From Bacillota bacterium (GTDB taxonomy: Bacteria; Bacillota; Clostridia; Christensenellales; Aristaeellaceae): DNA of 36,732 nucleotides. Of this stretch, positions 16,421 through 24,820 are shown piece by piece (within the stretch, counting starts at the first letter, position 1; each line of letters starts with the position of its first letter). The notes below the pieces were generated by a model. It ran no database searches, was not told the DNA's origin, and saw nothing but the letters and a program-made list of their open reading frames with translations. The DNA is taken from assembly GCA_023396045.1 (NCBI GenBank), contig JAEWXD010000019.1, forward strand, positions 1 to 36,732. The letters run 5' to 3'. The translations under genes and the position numbers were made by a program.

Positions 16421-18076
16421 ATGCAACACAATAGAAGACAGCAAAATTACACCGCGCCACAAACACAAAATGAGAGGCAAGGGTTTCAAAGCAGTTTTGA
16501 AAACGAAAGCTATCAAAACGCCTATTTACAAAGTGAATATCAGGATTTTAACAGCCCCAAAACAAAGCCTGCAAAGAAAAGGGCCGGCCTTGCCATGCTG
16601 TATATTTTTGCAAGCCTTGTATGTGTTGTGCTGTTGCTTGGGGTTGCTTACCTATTGTTCCCACAAAAGAGCGGTTTTGTATGGAAAGGCTTACCTAACT
16701 TTGCCTTTGTGAATGGAAACATCATACAATACGAACCGCAAAAAATAGAAGAGTTAAACCGCACCTTAAGCTATGTACAGAGGGATACCTTCTTCCCCGG
16801 TGTATATATAGACGGCATTCACCTGGGCGATAAAACCAAGGAAGAGGCGCAAGCCTTGCTTGCAAGTGGCACAGAAGGCATACAAAAAAGCTTTGCCGTG
16901 CAAGTTGCCATAGGCGATAAAGTATGGAAAATAGATAGCACAAATGTGCCTGTAACACGCAATTTTGGCAACCTGTTGGAGCAAGCCTGGGCCTTTGGCA
17001 GAAGCAATACCGCCTACTTATCGGGCACAAACCAATCCCCCATTGCAGAGCGCATGAACACAGCCCTTACCTACCGCAAGGAGGGTATGAGCCTATATAG
17101 CGACTGGACTTACAGCACAGAAACCGTGCGCAAATTGGTAAACGAAATTGCCGCCTATATAGACCGTGCACCTATAGATGCACAAATTGCCGAGTTTGAT
17201 TTTAATACACGCACTTTTAGCTTTACAGACGATTCCCCCGGGGTAAGTATAGATGCCGAAGAACTTTACCAAAAAGTAATTGCAGAAATAGATAAATGGC
17301 AAGAAAACGGCTATGTTACATTAGAACCCAAGGTAGTGCTTGCCAATGTGCGTAAACACGACCTGATGAACAACTTTAAAATGGTTGCTGCCTACACCAC
17401 CAAAACCAGTGGCACTAAGGAGCGCCTTGCCAATATAGACCTTGCATGCCGCAGCATTAACGGCACGGTGCTCATGCCGGGCGAAAGCTTTAGCTTTAAC
17501 AAAGTGGTTGGCCAACGCACCATAGAAAAGGGTTACAGCCAAGCAGGCACCATTGCCAAAGGCCAGCTGATACAAGATGTTGGCGGTGGTGTTTGCCAAG
17601 TGAGTACCACCCTTTACAATGCCGTTGTGCGTGCCGATTTAAAAATAGACAAGCGCAACAACCACGCTTGGCCCATCAGCTACATTAGTATAGGCGAAGA
17701 TGCGGCTGTAAACTGGCCCAATTTAGATTTGCAATTTAGCAATAACAAAAACACACCCGTGTTTATTATTATGTATTACAACAGTAAAAGTACATCTTGC
17801 GAAATTTATGGTATGAGCCTTGGCGATGGTATAGAAATAGATTTGGAAAGCACCGTAGTGCAACAAATCGCCCCACCTGCCGAGCCTGAATATATATACA
17901 ATGCAAACCTTCCGCTTGGTGCACAGCAAACCACGGTAAAAGCGCGCAGCGGCTATAAGGTAGATACCTATAAAATTTGGAAACAAGCAGGCAAAGAAAT
18001 AAAACGCGAAAAAATACACACCACCACCTATAAAAGCTACCAAGAAAAAATAGAATATAATAACGGGCAAAATTAA
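16421..18076 (+). CDS. VanW-family envelope protein with peptidoglycan-binding-like and G5-like domains
   Basis: A 551-residue protein: Gln/Asn-rich cytoplasmic N-terminus (1-52), one transmembrane helix (about 56-80), a region resembling the YoaR/PG_binding_4 module (about 125-315), the VanW domain (about 330-465) with NGTVLMPGESFSFN, GYSQAGTIAKGQLIQDVGGG and VCQVSTTLYNA, and a C-terminal G5-like region (about 485-545) with TVKARSGYKVDTYKIW. VanW proteins occur in some vancomycin-resistance clusters and widely in clostridia, where they are surface proteins; their catalytic role is still poorly defined. GAGGTG lies 4 bases before ATG 16421. The gene is monocistronic. Its Q/N-rich N-tail resembles that of the sortase at 5102-6754. 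Confidence 0.85.
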   Translation: MQHNRRQQNYTAPQTQNERQGFQSSFENESYQNAYLQSEYQDFNSPKTKPAKKRAGLAMLYIFASLVCVVLLLGVAYLLFPQKSGFVWKGLPNFAFVNGNIIQYEPQKIEELNRTLSYVQRDTFFPGVYIDGIHLGDKTKEEAQALLASGTEGIQKSFAVQVAIGDKVWKIDSTNVPVTRNFGNLLEQAWAFGRSNTAYLSGTNQSPIAERMNTALTYRKEGMSLYSDWTYSTETVRKLVNEIAAYIDRAPIDAQIAEFDFNTRTFSFTDDSPGVSIDAEELYQKVIAEIDKWQENGYVTLEPKVVLANVRKHDLMNNFKMVAAYTTKTSGTKERLANIDLACRSINGTVLMPGESFSFNKVVGQRTIEKGYSQAGTIAKGQLIQDVGGGVCQVSTTLYNAVVRADLKIDKRNNHAWPISYISIGEDAAVNWPNLDLQFSNNKNTPVFIIMYYNSKSTSCEIYGMSLGDGIEIDLESTVVQQIAPPAEPEYIYNANLPLGAQQTTVKARSGYKVDTYKIWKQAGKEIKREKIHTTTYKSYQEKIEYNNGQN

Positions 18077-18097
18077 GCTTTTTATTAGTAACTTTTA

Positions 18098-18126
18098 TTG
18101 ACAACGCCTCTGATTTTTGGTATATT
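18098..18126 (+). promoter_or_regulatory. Promoter of the DtxR-family gene
   Basis: -35 TTGACA (18098-18103, perfect), 17-base spacer, -10 TATATT (18121-18126, 5 of 6). Confidence 0.85.
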
Positions 18127-18132
18127 GGTTAT

Positions 18133-18148
18133 GTTAAGTTAACTTAAC
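18133..18148. promoter_or_regulatory. DtxR/MntR-type operator (16-bp perfect palindrome)
   Basis: GTTAAGTTAACTTAAC is a perfect palindrome that begins 6 bases after the -10 and covers the expected transcription start. DtxR/IdeR boxes have the form TTAGGTTAGGCTAACCTAA, and this site has the same TTA-G-TTA...TAA-C-TAA layout. Autorepression by the downstream regulator is the natural reading. Confidence 0.75.
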
Positions 18149-18168
18149 TATGCCACAGGAGGTACAAC

Positions 18169-18546
18169 ATGGTAATACGAGAATCTGCAGAAGATTATGT
18201 TGAAGCTGTCTTAATTATAGAAAAACAAAAAGGAAGTGTGCATTCCATAGATATTGCACGCCATTTAAAAGTTTCTAAACCCAGTGTTTCCTATGCAATT
18301 AAAAATTTAAGCGAAGCCGGTTTTTTGTATATGGATGAAGACAACGAAAAACAAATTAAGCTTACCCCCAAAGGGCGCAGTTTAGCAGAGCAAATGTATG
18401 AACGGCATGTTTTCTTTACCCAATGGCTAAAGAGCTTAGGTATAGATGCTGCTACTGCAGCCAGTGAAGCCTGCCGTATGGAGCATGTATTAAGCAAGCA
18501 AAGCTTTCAATCCATTAAAAAATTTGTATTAGATCACAAAAAATAA
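18169..18546 (+). CDS. DtxR/MntR-family metal-dependent repressor
   Basis: A 125-residue regulator with a winged helix (about 1-70) and a metal-binding dimerisation domain (about 71-125), but no SH3-like third domain. Metal ligands: D9 and E12 match D8 and E11 of MntR; H80 matches H77 of MntR; C102, E105 and H106 in EACRMEHVLS match the C102/E105/H106 primary site of DtxR/IdeR, where MntR has glutamate at the first position. It therefore mixes a manganese-type N-terminal ligand set with an iron-type cysteine. I expect Fe(II) and/or Mn(II) sensing; the choice is not settled by sequence. AGGAGG lies 6 bases before ATG 18169. It is a single gene with its own operator and terminator, so its targets must lie outside this window. 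Confidence 0.87.
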   Translation: MVIRESAEDYVEAVLIIEKQKGSVHSIDIARHLKVSKPSVSYAIKNLSEAGFLYMDEDNEKQIKLTPKGRSLAEQMYERHVFFTQWLKSLGIDAATAASEACRMEHVLSKQSFQSIKKFVLDHKK

Positions 18547-18560
18547 TTCATGCTATAAAG

Positions 18561-18582
18561 AACCAACATAGGTTGGTTTTTT
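18561..18582 (+). terminator. Terminator of the DtxR-family gene
   Basis: Stem AACCAAC / GTTGGTT with a 4-base loop, followed by TTTTTT and TTATTT, 14 bases past the stop. Confidence 0.85.
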
Positions 18583-18592
18583 ATTTGAAACA

Positions 18593-18624
18593 AAAGCCTT
18601 GCTGTGTGCAAAACGCAAGGCTTT
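18593..18624. other. Hairpin in the exonuclease III leader
   Basis: A 10-bp perfect stem AAAGCCTTGC / GCAAGGCTTT with a 12-base loop. It lacks a clear T run on either side and lies 37 bases before the xth ATG. It could be a second weak terminator, a stabilising 5' mRNA structure or an attenuator. A possible -10 (TATAGT, 18629-18634) overlaps its edge. Confidence 0.4.
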
Positions 18625-18661
18625 ATGATATAGTATAGCTATTAGTAAAAGGAGAAAACAG

Positions 18662-19414
18662 ATGCGACTGATATCTTGGAATGTAAACGGCTTTCGTGCC
18701 GTATTAAAAAAAGGCTTTGAAGAAAGTTTTGATAGCTTTCAAGCCGATATTGTATGCCTGCAGGAAAGCAAAATGCAAGAAGGCCAGGCAGAATTTGAAA
18801 AAGAGGGCTACCATATGTACATGCACTCTGCAGAAAAAAAAGGTTACAGTGGTACCATGGTGTTTACCAAGCAAAAGCCCCTGCAAGTGTTTTATGAAAT
18901 GGGTGATGTAGACACCAAAGAAGGCCGTGTGCTTACCTTGGAGTTTGAAAATTTTTACCTTGTAAATGCCTATGTGCCCAATGCGCAGGATGAACTGAAA
19001 CGCATAGATTTTCGTGAAGCGTTTGAAGACAATATGCGTGCCTACCTAAAAAAATTAGATGCACATAAACCCGTGCTCTATTGTGGAGATTTAAACGTAG
19101 CACGTAACCCCATAGACTTAAAGCGCCCCAAACAAAACGAAGGCCAACCGGGCTATAGTGAGCAGGAACGCGCCAAATTAGAGCTTTTGCTTGCTGAAAA
19201 TTTTGTAGATACCTTCCGTTACTTTTACCCGGATAAAGAAGATGCTTACTCTTGGTGGAGCTACCGTGGCAATGCCAGAGCCAACAACGTGGGTTGGCGC
19301 ATAGACTATTTTATTGCAAGCGAACGTCTTATGCCACAAATAAAAAATGCCTTTATTTTGGCTGATGTATTGGGTAGCGACCACTGCCCCGTAGGCGTAG
19401 ATATAGAACTATAA
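18662..19414 (+). CDS. xth: Exodeoxyribonuclease III / AP endonuclease
   Basis: A 250-residue EEP-family nuclease for base-excision repair: it cuts DNA at abasic sites and removes 3'-blocking groups. Motifs in order: MRLISWNVNGFRAV, IVCLQESKMQ (metal-binding Glu), NAYVPNAQ, YCGDLNVARNPIDL, WWSYRGNARANNVGWRIDY and the terminal LGSDHCPVG with the catalytic Asp-His. It is full length. AAGGAG lies 6 bases before ATG 18662. The stop overlaps the start of the acyltransferase gene by one base (TAATG), so the two are co-transcribed. Confidence 0.95.
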   Translation: MRLISWNVNGFRAVLKKGFEESFDSFQADIVCLQESKMQEGQAEFEKEGYHMYMHSAEKKGYSGTMVFTKQKPLQVFYEMGDVDTKEGRVLTLEFENFYLVNAYVPNAQDELKRIDFREAFEDNMRAYLKKLDAHKPVLYCGDLNVARNPIDLKRPKQNEGQPGYSEQERAKLELLLAENFVDTFRYFYPDKEDAYSWWSYRGNARANNVGWRIDYFIASERLMPQIKNAFILADVLGSDHCPVGVDIEL

Positions 19415-20439
19415 TGGAAACACGCAAACACATATATTACATAGATGCCTTGCGCACTTTGGCTTGCATAGCTGTGATTACTATACATGTAAGCGCCAAC
19501 CTTTTGCCCACGGTAGATATGCAAAACCACCATTTTGTATATTTGGCTGCACTGAATAGCTTGGCGCGATTTGCCGTGCCACTGTTTTTTATGATTTGTG
19601 GCGCCGTACAGCTAAATAAACCTATCTGCTTTTGCAGAGCCAAAAAGCGTGCGCTTGGCTTTTTGTTGCTGTTTTTTGTGTTTGGTGTTATAGAAGCACT
19701 ACCCATACTCATAAGCAAAAACCCCATTGGTGAAATGAGTTTGCTGAAAAGCTTTGTTTGGAAAATGACTTCCAACACAAGCTATCGTTGGTTTTTGCTC
19801 TGCATGGTTAGCATACAGTTGCTTTTGCCCTTTATACAAGCGCTTTGCCAAAAACCAAACTATGTAAAAAATGCCTTGGGCATATTTGCCCTTATGGGTA
19901 TACTGCCTTATACACTTTCACTATTACCGAAGCTTTCTATACTGGAGCATTTTACACAAGGCTTTGGGTTTGCAAGCACGCTACTGCAAGCAATATTTTT
20001 TTGTTTGCTTGGCCATGCATTGCACGCAAAACAAGATGTGTTTTTAACAAATAAAACAAAATACACTTGGGCGAGCCTTGCCCTTTGGTTGATCAGCGGG
20101 TTGGTGCTTTGCAGTGTAAGCATTGTTGCCAGCCGTCAAAAAGAAGTGTTCTATACTGCTATGGTAGAATATTTTAGCCTGCCATTAATTCTCAATACGC
20201 TTGCCCTATATATGCTGGGATTATTACATTTTCAAAAGCCAAATAAAGCACTGCATTTTATTGCCAAACAAAGCCTGTTTATCTACTTGTTGCATTTGCC
20301 TGTTTTGCTGTATTTGTTCCTATTGCCCATGGGCAATATAGTTGTATACAGCTTAGAAATGCTTGCACTTTGCTTTACCCTCTCTTTACTGATAAGCCTA
20401 CCTTTGCAATGGCTTTGGAACAAAAATAAATTGCACTAA
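19414..20439 (+). CDS. Acyltransferase-3 family membrane protein
   Basis: A 341-residue integral membrane O-acyltransferase with about 10 hydrophobic helices. The signature IYYIDALRTLACIAVITIHVS at the N-terminus carries the conserved Arg and His expected for acyl transfer. Family members acetylate or succinylate polysaccharides, peptidoglycan or lipids at the membrane; the target here is unknown. Its ATG shares an A with the xth stop. Pairing with xth is probably just operon packing. A surface-glycan substrate made by one of the two nearby glycan operons is possible but is inference. Confidence 0.85.
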   Translation: METRKHIYYIDALRTLACIAVITIHVSANLLPTVDMQNHHFVYLAALNSLARFAVPLFFMICGAVQLNKPICFCRAKKRALGFLLLFFVFGVIEALPILISKNPIGEMSLLKSFVWKMTSNTSYRWFLLCMVSIQLLLPFIQALCQKPNYVKNALGIFALMGILPYTLSLLPKLSILEHFTQGFGFASTLLQAIFFCLLGHALHAKQDVFLTNKTKYTWASLALWLISGLVLCSVSIVASRQKEVFYTAMVEYFSLPLILNTLALYMLGLLHFQKPNKALHFIAKQSLFIYLLHLPVLLYLFLLPMGNIVVYSLEMLALCFTLSLLISLPLQWLWNKNKLH

Positions 20440-20445
20440 ACATTT

Positions 20446-20468
20446 ACTCGCCTTTGAACGAGTTTTTA
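20446..20468 (+). terminator. Weak terminator after the xth-acyltransferase operon
   Basis: A 5-bp stem ACTCG / CGAGT, 8-base loop, then TTTTTAATT. The stem is short, so it may be leaky. Confidence 0.5.
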
Positions 20469-20478
20469 ATTAAAAATT

Positions 20479-20496
20479 TGTGGAACATTTACCACA
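20479..20496. promoter_or_regulatory. Possible operator upstream of the sugar kinase
   Basis: TGTGG at 20479-20483 and CCACA at 20492-20496 form an 18-base interrupted palindrome 14 bases upstream of the -35. The position suits a sugar-responsive regulator, but arms of 5 bases could occur by chance. Confidence 0.25.
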
Positions 20497-20510
20497 TTTT
20501 CATAATTTCC

Positions 20511-20538
20511 ATAACAGTTTTTCAAAATATGCTATAAT
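20511..20538 (+). promoter_or_regulatory. Promoter of the rbsK-gpr operon
   Basis: An extended -10 (TGC then TATAAT, 20533-20538, perfect hexamer) with a weak -35 ATAACA (20511-20516) at 16-base spacing. Confidence 0.65.
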
Positions 20539-20573
20539 AGAAATAAAGAAAGCCGTATAAGGAGTATAAAACT

Positions 20574-21491
20574 ATGAAGGCGATGGTATTTGGTAGTTGT
20601 GTAGTAGATGTTATGAGCCGTTCCCCTCGTTTACCAAAAGGGGGCGAAACCATTAAGGGCACTTTATTTCATATGAGTGCCGGCGGCAAAGGCTTTAACC
20701 AATGTGTAGCTGCCCATAAATCCGGCGCAAATGTATATATGTGCACCAAGCTTGGCAAAGATGATTTTGCCAAAGTGCCTTTGCGAGTAATGGAGCAGTG
20801 GAACATGCCCCAAAACCACATACTTTTCAGTGAAGATACAGGCACGGGTGTTGCCCTCATTATGGTAGATGAAAACAGCGAAAACATGATTGTAAATGTG
20901 GCCGGTGCTTGCGGAAAAATTACCAACGAAGAAATCGCCGCCTTAGAGCCTGCTTTAGCACAATGTGCATTTGTATTGTTACAACTGGAAATAAACCAGG
21001 AAGCCAATGAGGCCTTTGTTGCGCTTGCAGAAAAGCACCATTGCAAAATGATACTCAACACTGCACCTATATCGCCTTTCAGTGATACTTTTTTAAGCAA
21101 AATGTGGTTGGTTACCCCCAATGAGCACGAGGCAGAAGCCATTACCGGTATTGCGGTGCATGATGAACAGAGCGCAAAAGAAGCCGCAGAGTACTTTCAC
21201 CAAAAAGGTGTGCCCAATGTTATGATTACCATGGGCGCAAAAGGGGTATATAGCAGTACAGAGGCCGGGGAAGAAATGATACCCGCCTTCCGTGTAAAAG
21301 CAACGGACACCACCGGCGCAGGCGATGCCTTTAACGGTGGCTTACTCACTGCCTTAACCGAAGGCAAAAGCCTTAAAGAAGCTGCTGTTTTTGGCAGCGC
21401 AACCGCTGCGCTCTCTGTACAAAAGATGGGTGCAACAGAATCCATGGCTTGCAGAAATGAAATAGACGCATTTTTGAAAGCCCACGCATAA
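20574..21491 (+). CDS. rbsK: PfkB-family sugar kinase, ribokinase type
   Basis: A 305-residue carbohydrate kinase. The N-terminal PfkB signature GGKGFNQ (37-43) and the C-terminal DTTGAGDAFNGG (245-256), with D251 as catalytic base, are both intact; VTPNEHEAEAITG is also typical. The overall pattern is that of ribokinase (ATP plus D-ribose gives ribose 5-phosphate), but PfkB kinases change substrate easily, and no ribose transporter is adjacent. GGAG lies 8 bases before ATG 20574. It is co-transcribed with the aldo-keto reductase 9 bases downstream. Confidence 0.85.
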   Translation: MKAMVFGSCVVDVMSRSPRLPKGGETIKGTLFHMSAGGKGFNQCVAAHKSGANVYMCTKLGKDDFAKVPLRVMEQWNMPQNHILFSEDTGTGVALIMVDENSENMIVNVAGACGKITNEEIAALEPALAQCAFVLLQLEINQEANEAFVALAEKHHCKMILNTAPISPFSDTFLSKMWLVTPNEHEAEAITGIAVHDEQSAKEAAEYFHQKGVPNVMITMGAKGVYSSTEAGEEMIPAFRVKATDTTGAGDAFNGGLLTALTEGKSLKEAAVFGSATAALSVQKMGATESMACRNEIDAFLKAHA

Positions 21492-21500
21492 GGAGAAATT

Positions 21501-22493
21501 ATGTACACAGCAAGTGAAGAACGCTATAATAGCATGCATTACAACTACACAGGCAAAAGTGGCTTAAAGTTGCCCCTGGTATCCTTAGGATTATGGCAAA
21601 ACTTTGGCTACACCGGTAAATTTTCTACCATGGAGGAAATATGCCGCTTTGCCTTTGACAAGGGCATTACCCACTTTGACCTTGCCAACAACTATGGCCC
21701 ACCCGCCGGCAGTGCCGAAGAAAATTTTGGTAAAATTTTACAAAACGGTATGAAAGCCTATCGTGATGAAATGGTGATCGCCACCAAGGCCGGCTACTTT
21801 ATGAACCCCAGCCCTTATGGCGATTGGGGCAGCAAAAAATATTTAATTTCCAGCCTTGACGCAAGCTTACAACGCATGGGCATAGAATATGTAGATATTT
21901 TTTACCACCACCGTTTTGACCCCAACACCCCTTTAGAAGAAACAGCAGGTGCACTGGCACAAATGGTGCGCAGCGGCAAGGCGCTCTACATTGGTATTAG
22001 CAACTATAACAAAGAGCAAACAATCGCCATGGCAAACCTTTTAAAAGAAAGCAGTACCCCCTTTATTATTAACCAAAGGCGCTACTCTATTTTTGATAGA
22101 GCCATAGAAAACGATGGCTTGAAGGAATATGCACACAAAAACGGCATAGGCATCATTACCTTCAGCCCTTTGGCGCAAGGTTTACTTACCGACAGATACC
22201 TGCATGGTATTCCACAGGATAGCCGTGTGCTTACCGATGGTAGATTTTTAAGCCAAAAAGACATTACCGAAGAAAAACTAAACAAGGTGCGTGCCTTAAA
22301 CGAAGTGGCACAAAGCCGTGGCGAGAGCTTGGCACAAATGGCACTTGCCTGGATTTTGCGTGATGGCGATATTACCAGTGTGCTCATTGGCGCTTCTTCC
22401 ACAGCACAGGTGGCAGACAACCTTGGCATACTGCACAGCAAGCCCTTTACAGAAGCACAACGCCAACGCATAGACGAAATATCATTGGCATAA
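21501..22493 (+). CDS. gpr: L-glyceraldehyde 3-phosphate reductase-type aldo-keto reductase
   Basis: A 330-residue NADPH-dependent aldo-keto reductase that follows E. coli YghZ (Gpr) closely: GKSGLKLPLVSLGLWQNFG, THFDLANNYGPPAGSAEENFG, STKAGY-like ATKAGYF, VDIFYHHRFDPNTPLEET and SVLIGASS. The tetrad is D60, Y65, K96 and H137. Gpr reduces L-glyceraldehyde 3-phosphate and also detoxifies methylglyoxal. The start at ATG 21501 is supported by GGAG 5 bases upstream and by alignment with YghZ. It lies 9 bases after the PfkB kinase; the link may be pentose or triose metabolism (inference). Confidence 0.9.
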   Translation: MYTASEERYNSMHYNYTGKSGLKLPLVSLGLWQNFGYTGKFSTMEEICRFAFDKGITHFDLANNYGPPAGSAEENFGKILQNGMKAYRDEMVIATKAGYFMNPSPYGDWGSKKYLISSLDASLQRMGIEYVDIFYHHRFDPNTPLEETAGALAQMVRSGKALYIGISNYNKEQTIAMANLLKESSTPFIINQRRYSIFDRAIENDGLKEYAHKNGIGIITFSPLAQGLLTDRYLHGIPQDSRVLTDGRFLSQKDITEEKLNKVRALNEVAQSRGESLAQMALAWILRDGDITSVLIGASSTAQVADNLGILHSKPFTEAQRQRIDEISLA

Positions 22494-22503
22494 TGCATAA
22501 AAT

Positions 22504-22531
22504 AAAAGATACTCTAAGGGGTATCTTTTTT
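22504..22531 (+). terminator. Terminator of the rbsK-gpr operon
   Basis: Stem AAAAGATAC / GTATCTTTT with an 8-base loop, ending in a T run, 10 bases past the gpr stop. Confidence 0.85.
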
Positions 22532-22615
22532 GTTCGCCTGTTTATGCAAGAAATTCATACATTTTAGGATTTTAAACAATTGAAAAGTAGGGGATTGATG
22601 TTTTATGTAACACTA

Positions 22616-22638
22616 AAGGCAAGCCATAGGCTTGCCTT
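22616..22638 (-). terminator. Hairpin terminator after thrS
   Basis: A 10-bp perfect stem AAGGCAAGCC / GGCTTGCCTT with a 3-base loop, 4 bases past the thrS stop. The tail on the minus strand is only moderately T-rich (TAGTGTT). Confidence 0.65.
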
Positions 22639-22642
22639 ACTA

Positions 22643-24583
22643 TCAATATTTTTCTTTGGTTGCAATTTGTAGCAATACTTTGCTTACAAATGCATCTACA
22701 TTTACGCCTTCAGTGCTTTCGCCCGCCCTATCACGCACGGTGAGTGTTTGGGTATCACTTTCCTTATCGCCCAATATGAGCATATAAGGTAAGCGCTGCA
22801 TTCTGGCTTCACGAATTTTGTAACCGATTTTTTCATTGCGGAAGTCTGCTGTGGCACGCACACCTGCGGCTTTGAGTTTTGCAAGCACTTCGTTTGCCCA
22901 AGGCTCTTGCCTGTCGGTAATGGTTAAAATACGCACTTGTTCCGGGTTCATCCACATTGGAAGTGCGCCGTTGTATTTTTCCAGCAACAATGCCAAAGTT
23001 CTTTCATAGCAACCGATACTGGTTCTGTGAATAATGATAGGGTGTTTCTTTTCGCCGTCTTTATCTGTAAACTCCATACCAAAGCGTTCTGCGAGTTGGA
23101 AATCTACTTGTACGGTGATTAAGGTATCTTCCTTACCGAACACGTTTTTGATTTGAATGTCAAGTTTTGGGCCATAGAAAGCAGCTTCACCCTTGGCTTC
23201 TTTAAACTCTATGCCGATGTCGTTCAAAATATCACGCATAAAGTTCTGCGTGTTTTCCCAAGATTGCGGATCGCCGATGTATTTATCTCTATTATCTTCA
23301 TCCCAAAGGCTGAAACGGTAGCTTACATCATCGTCAAGGCCTAAGGTAGCCAGCATATCTTTGGCAAGTTTTACACATTCTGCAAATTCATTTTCCACTT
23401 GTTCTTGGGTGCAGATAATATGCCCCTCGGAAATGGTAAACTGACGCAAACGAATTAAGCCGTGCATTTCACCGGAGCTTTCGTTACGGAACAATGTGCT
23501 GGTTTCGTTTAAGCGCATAGGCAGGTCGCGATAAGAACGGGTGCGATTTAAGAAATGTTGGAATTGGAATGGGCAAGTCATGGGGCGCAATGCAAAGCAT
23601 TCTGCCGTTTCGTCATCCGGGTCGCCAATAATGAACATATTTTTTCTATAATGTGCCCAGTGGCCTGAAATTTTATACAAATCACGCTTTGCCATAAGTG
23701 GTGTTTTGGTGAGTGTATAGCCACGGCGTTCTTCTTCATCTTCTACAAAGCGTTGCAAAATTTGCAAGGTTTTCGTACCCTTTGGCAACATAATCGGCAA
23801 GCCTTGGCCAATGTAGTCTGTGGTGGTAAAAAATTCCAGTTCCCTACCAATTTTATTATGGTCTCTTTTGCGCGCTTCTTCTTGGGCGGTGATAAAGGCA
23901 TCTAAGGCTTCCTTGGTATCAAAGCTTGTGCCATAGATACGTTTGAGCATTTTATTTTTTTCGCTGCCTCTCCAATACGCACCGGCGGCTTGGGTTAGCT
24001 TTATAGCTTTTATCATATTTAAGAAGGGCAAATGTGGCCCACGGCAAAGGTCTACAAAGTCGCCCATTTGATAGAAGGAAATTTCTTCGCCCTCCGGCAA
24101 ATCTTGTATAAGCTCTACTTTATAGGGTTCGCCCAAGGCTTCCATTTTGGCAATGGCTTCAGCACGAGGCAAAGTAAAACGTTCACTCTTGATGTTTTTC
24201 TTTGCCAATTTTTTCATGGTTTTTTCTATTTCTTCTAATTCCTTAGCGCCAAAAACCACATCTATATCAAAATCATAATAGAAGCCGTCTTCAATGGCAG
24301 GGCCAATGGCAAGCTTTGCTTCCGGGTATAATTCTTTTACAGCCATCGCAAGCAGGTGGCTTGTGGTATGACGGTATACGATTCTGCCTTCTTCACTATC
24401 AAAGGCAAGGGGTGTAAGTACAGCATCCTCTGTGATAATGGTGGATAGATCTTCTGCCTGGCCGCCGTTGATTTTTACGGCATAGGGCTTTACAGCTAAG
24501 TCAAAGGCTTTGAGTGCGATGTTGGCACTAACAGCTTCGTTAAATTCTATTTTTTGTTCTGTTCCAAACAATGTAATAAACAT
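22643..24583 (-). CDS. thrS: Threonyl-tRNA synthetase
   Basis: A full-length 646-residue class II synthetase that charges tRNA-Thr. Order: TGS domain (1-62), editing domain with HxxxH (H72, H76) in YRHTTSHLLAMAVK, class II catalytic core, and C-terminal anticodon-binding domain (about 545-640) beginning EQVRILTITDRQEPWANEV. Zinc ligands are C in RPMTCPF, H in TISEGHIIC and H in IIIHRTSIG. Motif 2 reads FRNESSGEMHGLIRLRQFT, where the E. coli enzyme has the MRVRGFTQDD form. AGGAGG lies 6 bases before ATG 24583. Expression is controlled by the T-box leader upstream, so the gene is induced when charged tRNA-Thr is low. Confidence 0.97.
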   Translation of the reverse strand: MFITLFGTEQKIEFNEAVSANIALKAFDLAVKPYAVKINGGQAEDLSTIITEDAVLTPLAFDSEEGRIVYRHTTSHLLAMAVKELYPEAKLAIGPAIEDGFYYDFDIDVVFGAKELEEIEKTMKKLAKKNIKSERFTLPRAEAIAKMEALGEPYKVELIQDLPEGEEISFYQMGDFVDLCRGPHLPFLNMIKAIKLTQAAGAYWRGSEKNKMLKRIYGTSFDTKEALDAFITAQEEARKRDHNKIGRELEFFTTTDYIGQGLPIMLPKGTKTLQILQRFVEDEEERRGYTLTKTPLMAKRDLYKISGHWAHYRKNMFIIGDPDDETAECFALRPMTCPFQFQHFLNRTRSYRDLPMRLNETSTLFRNESSGEMHGLIRLRQFTISEGHIICTQEQVENEFAECVKLAKDMLATLGLDDDVSYRFSLWDEDNRDKYIGDPQSWENTQNFMRDILNDIGIEFKEAKGEAAFYGPKLDIQIKNVFGKEDTLITVQVDFQLAERFGMEFTDKDGEKKHPIIIHRTSIGCYERTLALLLEKYNGALPMWMNPEQVRILTITDRQEPWANEVLAKLKAAGVRATADFRNEKIGYKIREARMQRLPYMLILGDKESDTQTLTVRDRAGESTEGVNVDAFVSKVLLQIATKEKY

Positions 24584-24608
24584 AATTCCCTCCTATATTT
24601 TTGGTAAT

Positions 24609-24820
24609 AAAAAAAGGCGCAACACGCTGGGACGGATAAATCTCCGCGGTTCCACCCGGCTTGTATACAACCACTTATAGCCATATAAGGCTTGGCACGC
24701 CATATACTCTAAGGCCGGTACCCTAATTGCTTGTTTGGTTTTGCTTACAGCTGCTGCAAAACTCTCTGTACTACGCTGCAAAGGGGGCGTGTGCCCTATC
24801 TACATATATATAAATAGTGT
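24609..24820 (-). promoter_or_regulatory. T-box riboswitch (tRNA-Thr) in the thrS leader
   Basis: This transcribed leader fills the 335-base gap between thrS and the pseudogene. The T-box sequence GGGTGGAACCGCG is at 24657-24645. A terminator-like 3' arm with TCCGTCCC follows, ending in seven T (24615-24609), 25 bases before thrS. Stem I is closed by GGCAC..GCC (around 24797-24785) pairing with GGCGTGCC (around 24700-24693). The likely specifier is ACC at 24719-24717, a threonine codon on the 3' side of Stem I, in agreement with the downstream gene. The rule is known: uncharged tRNA-Thr binds specifier and T-box, forms the antiterminator and lets transcription into thrS. The exact 5' end and specifier position are my reading. 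Confidence 0.92.

Noticed and set aside
24593..24781. A 62-codon open frame upstream of thrS
   Set aside because: It lies wholly within the T-box leader, including the T-box sequence and terminator, so it is structured RNA and not a gene.
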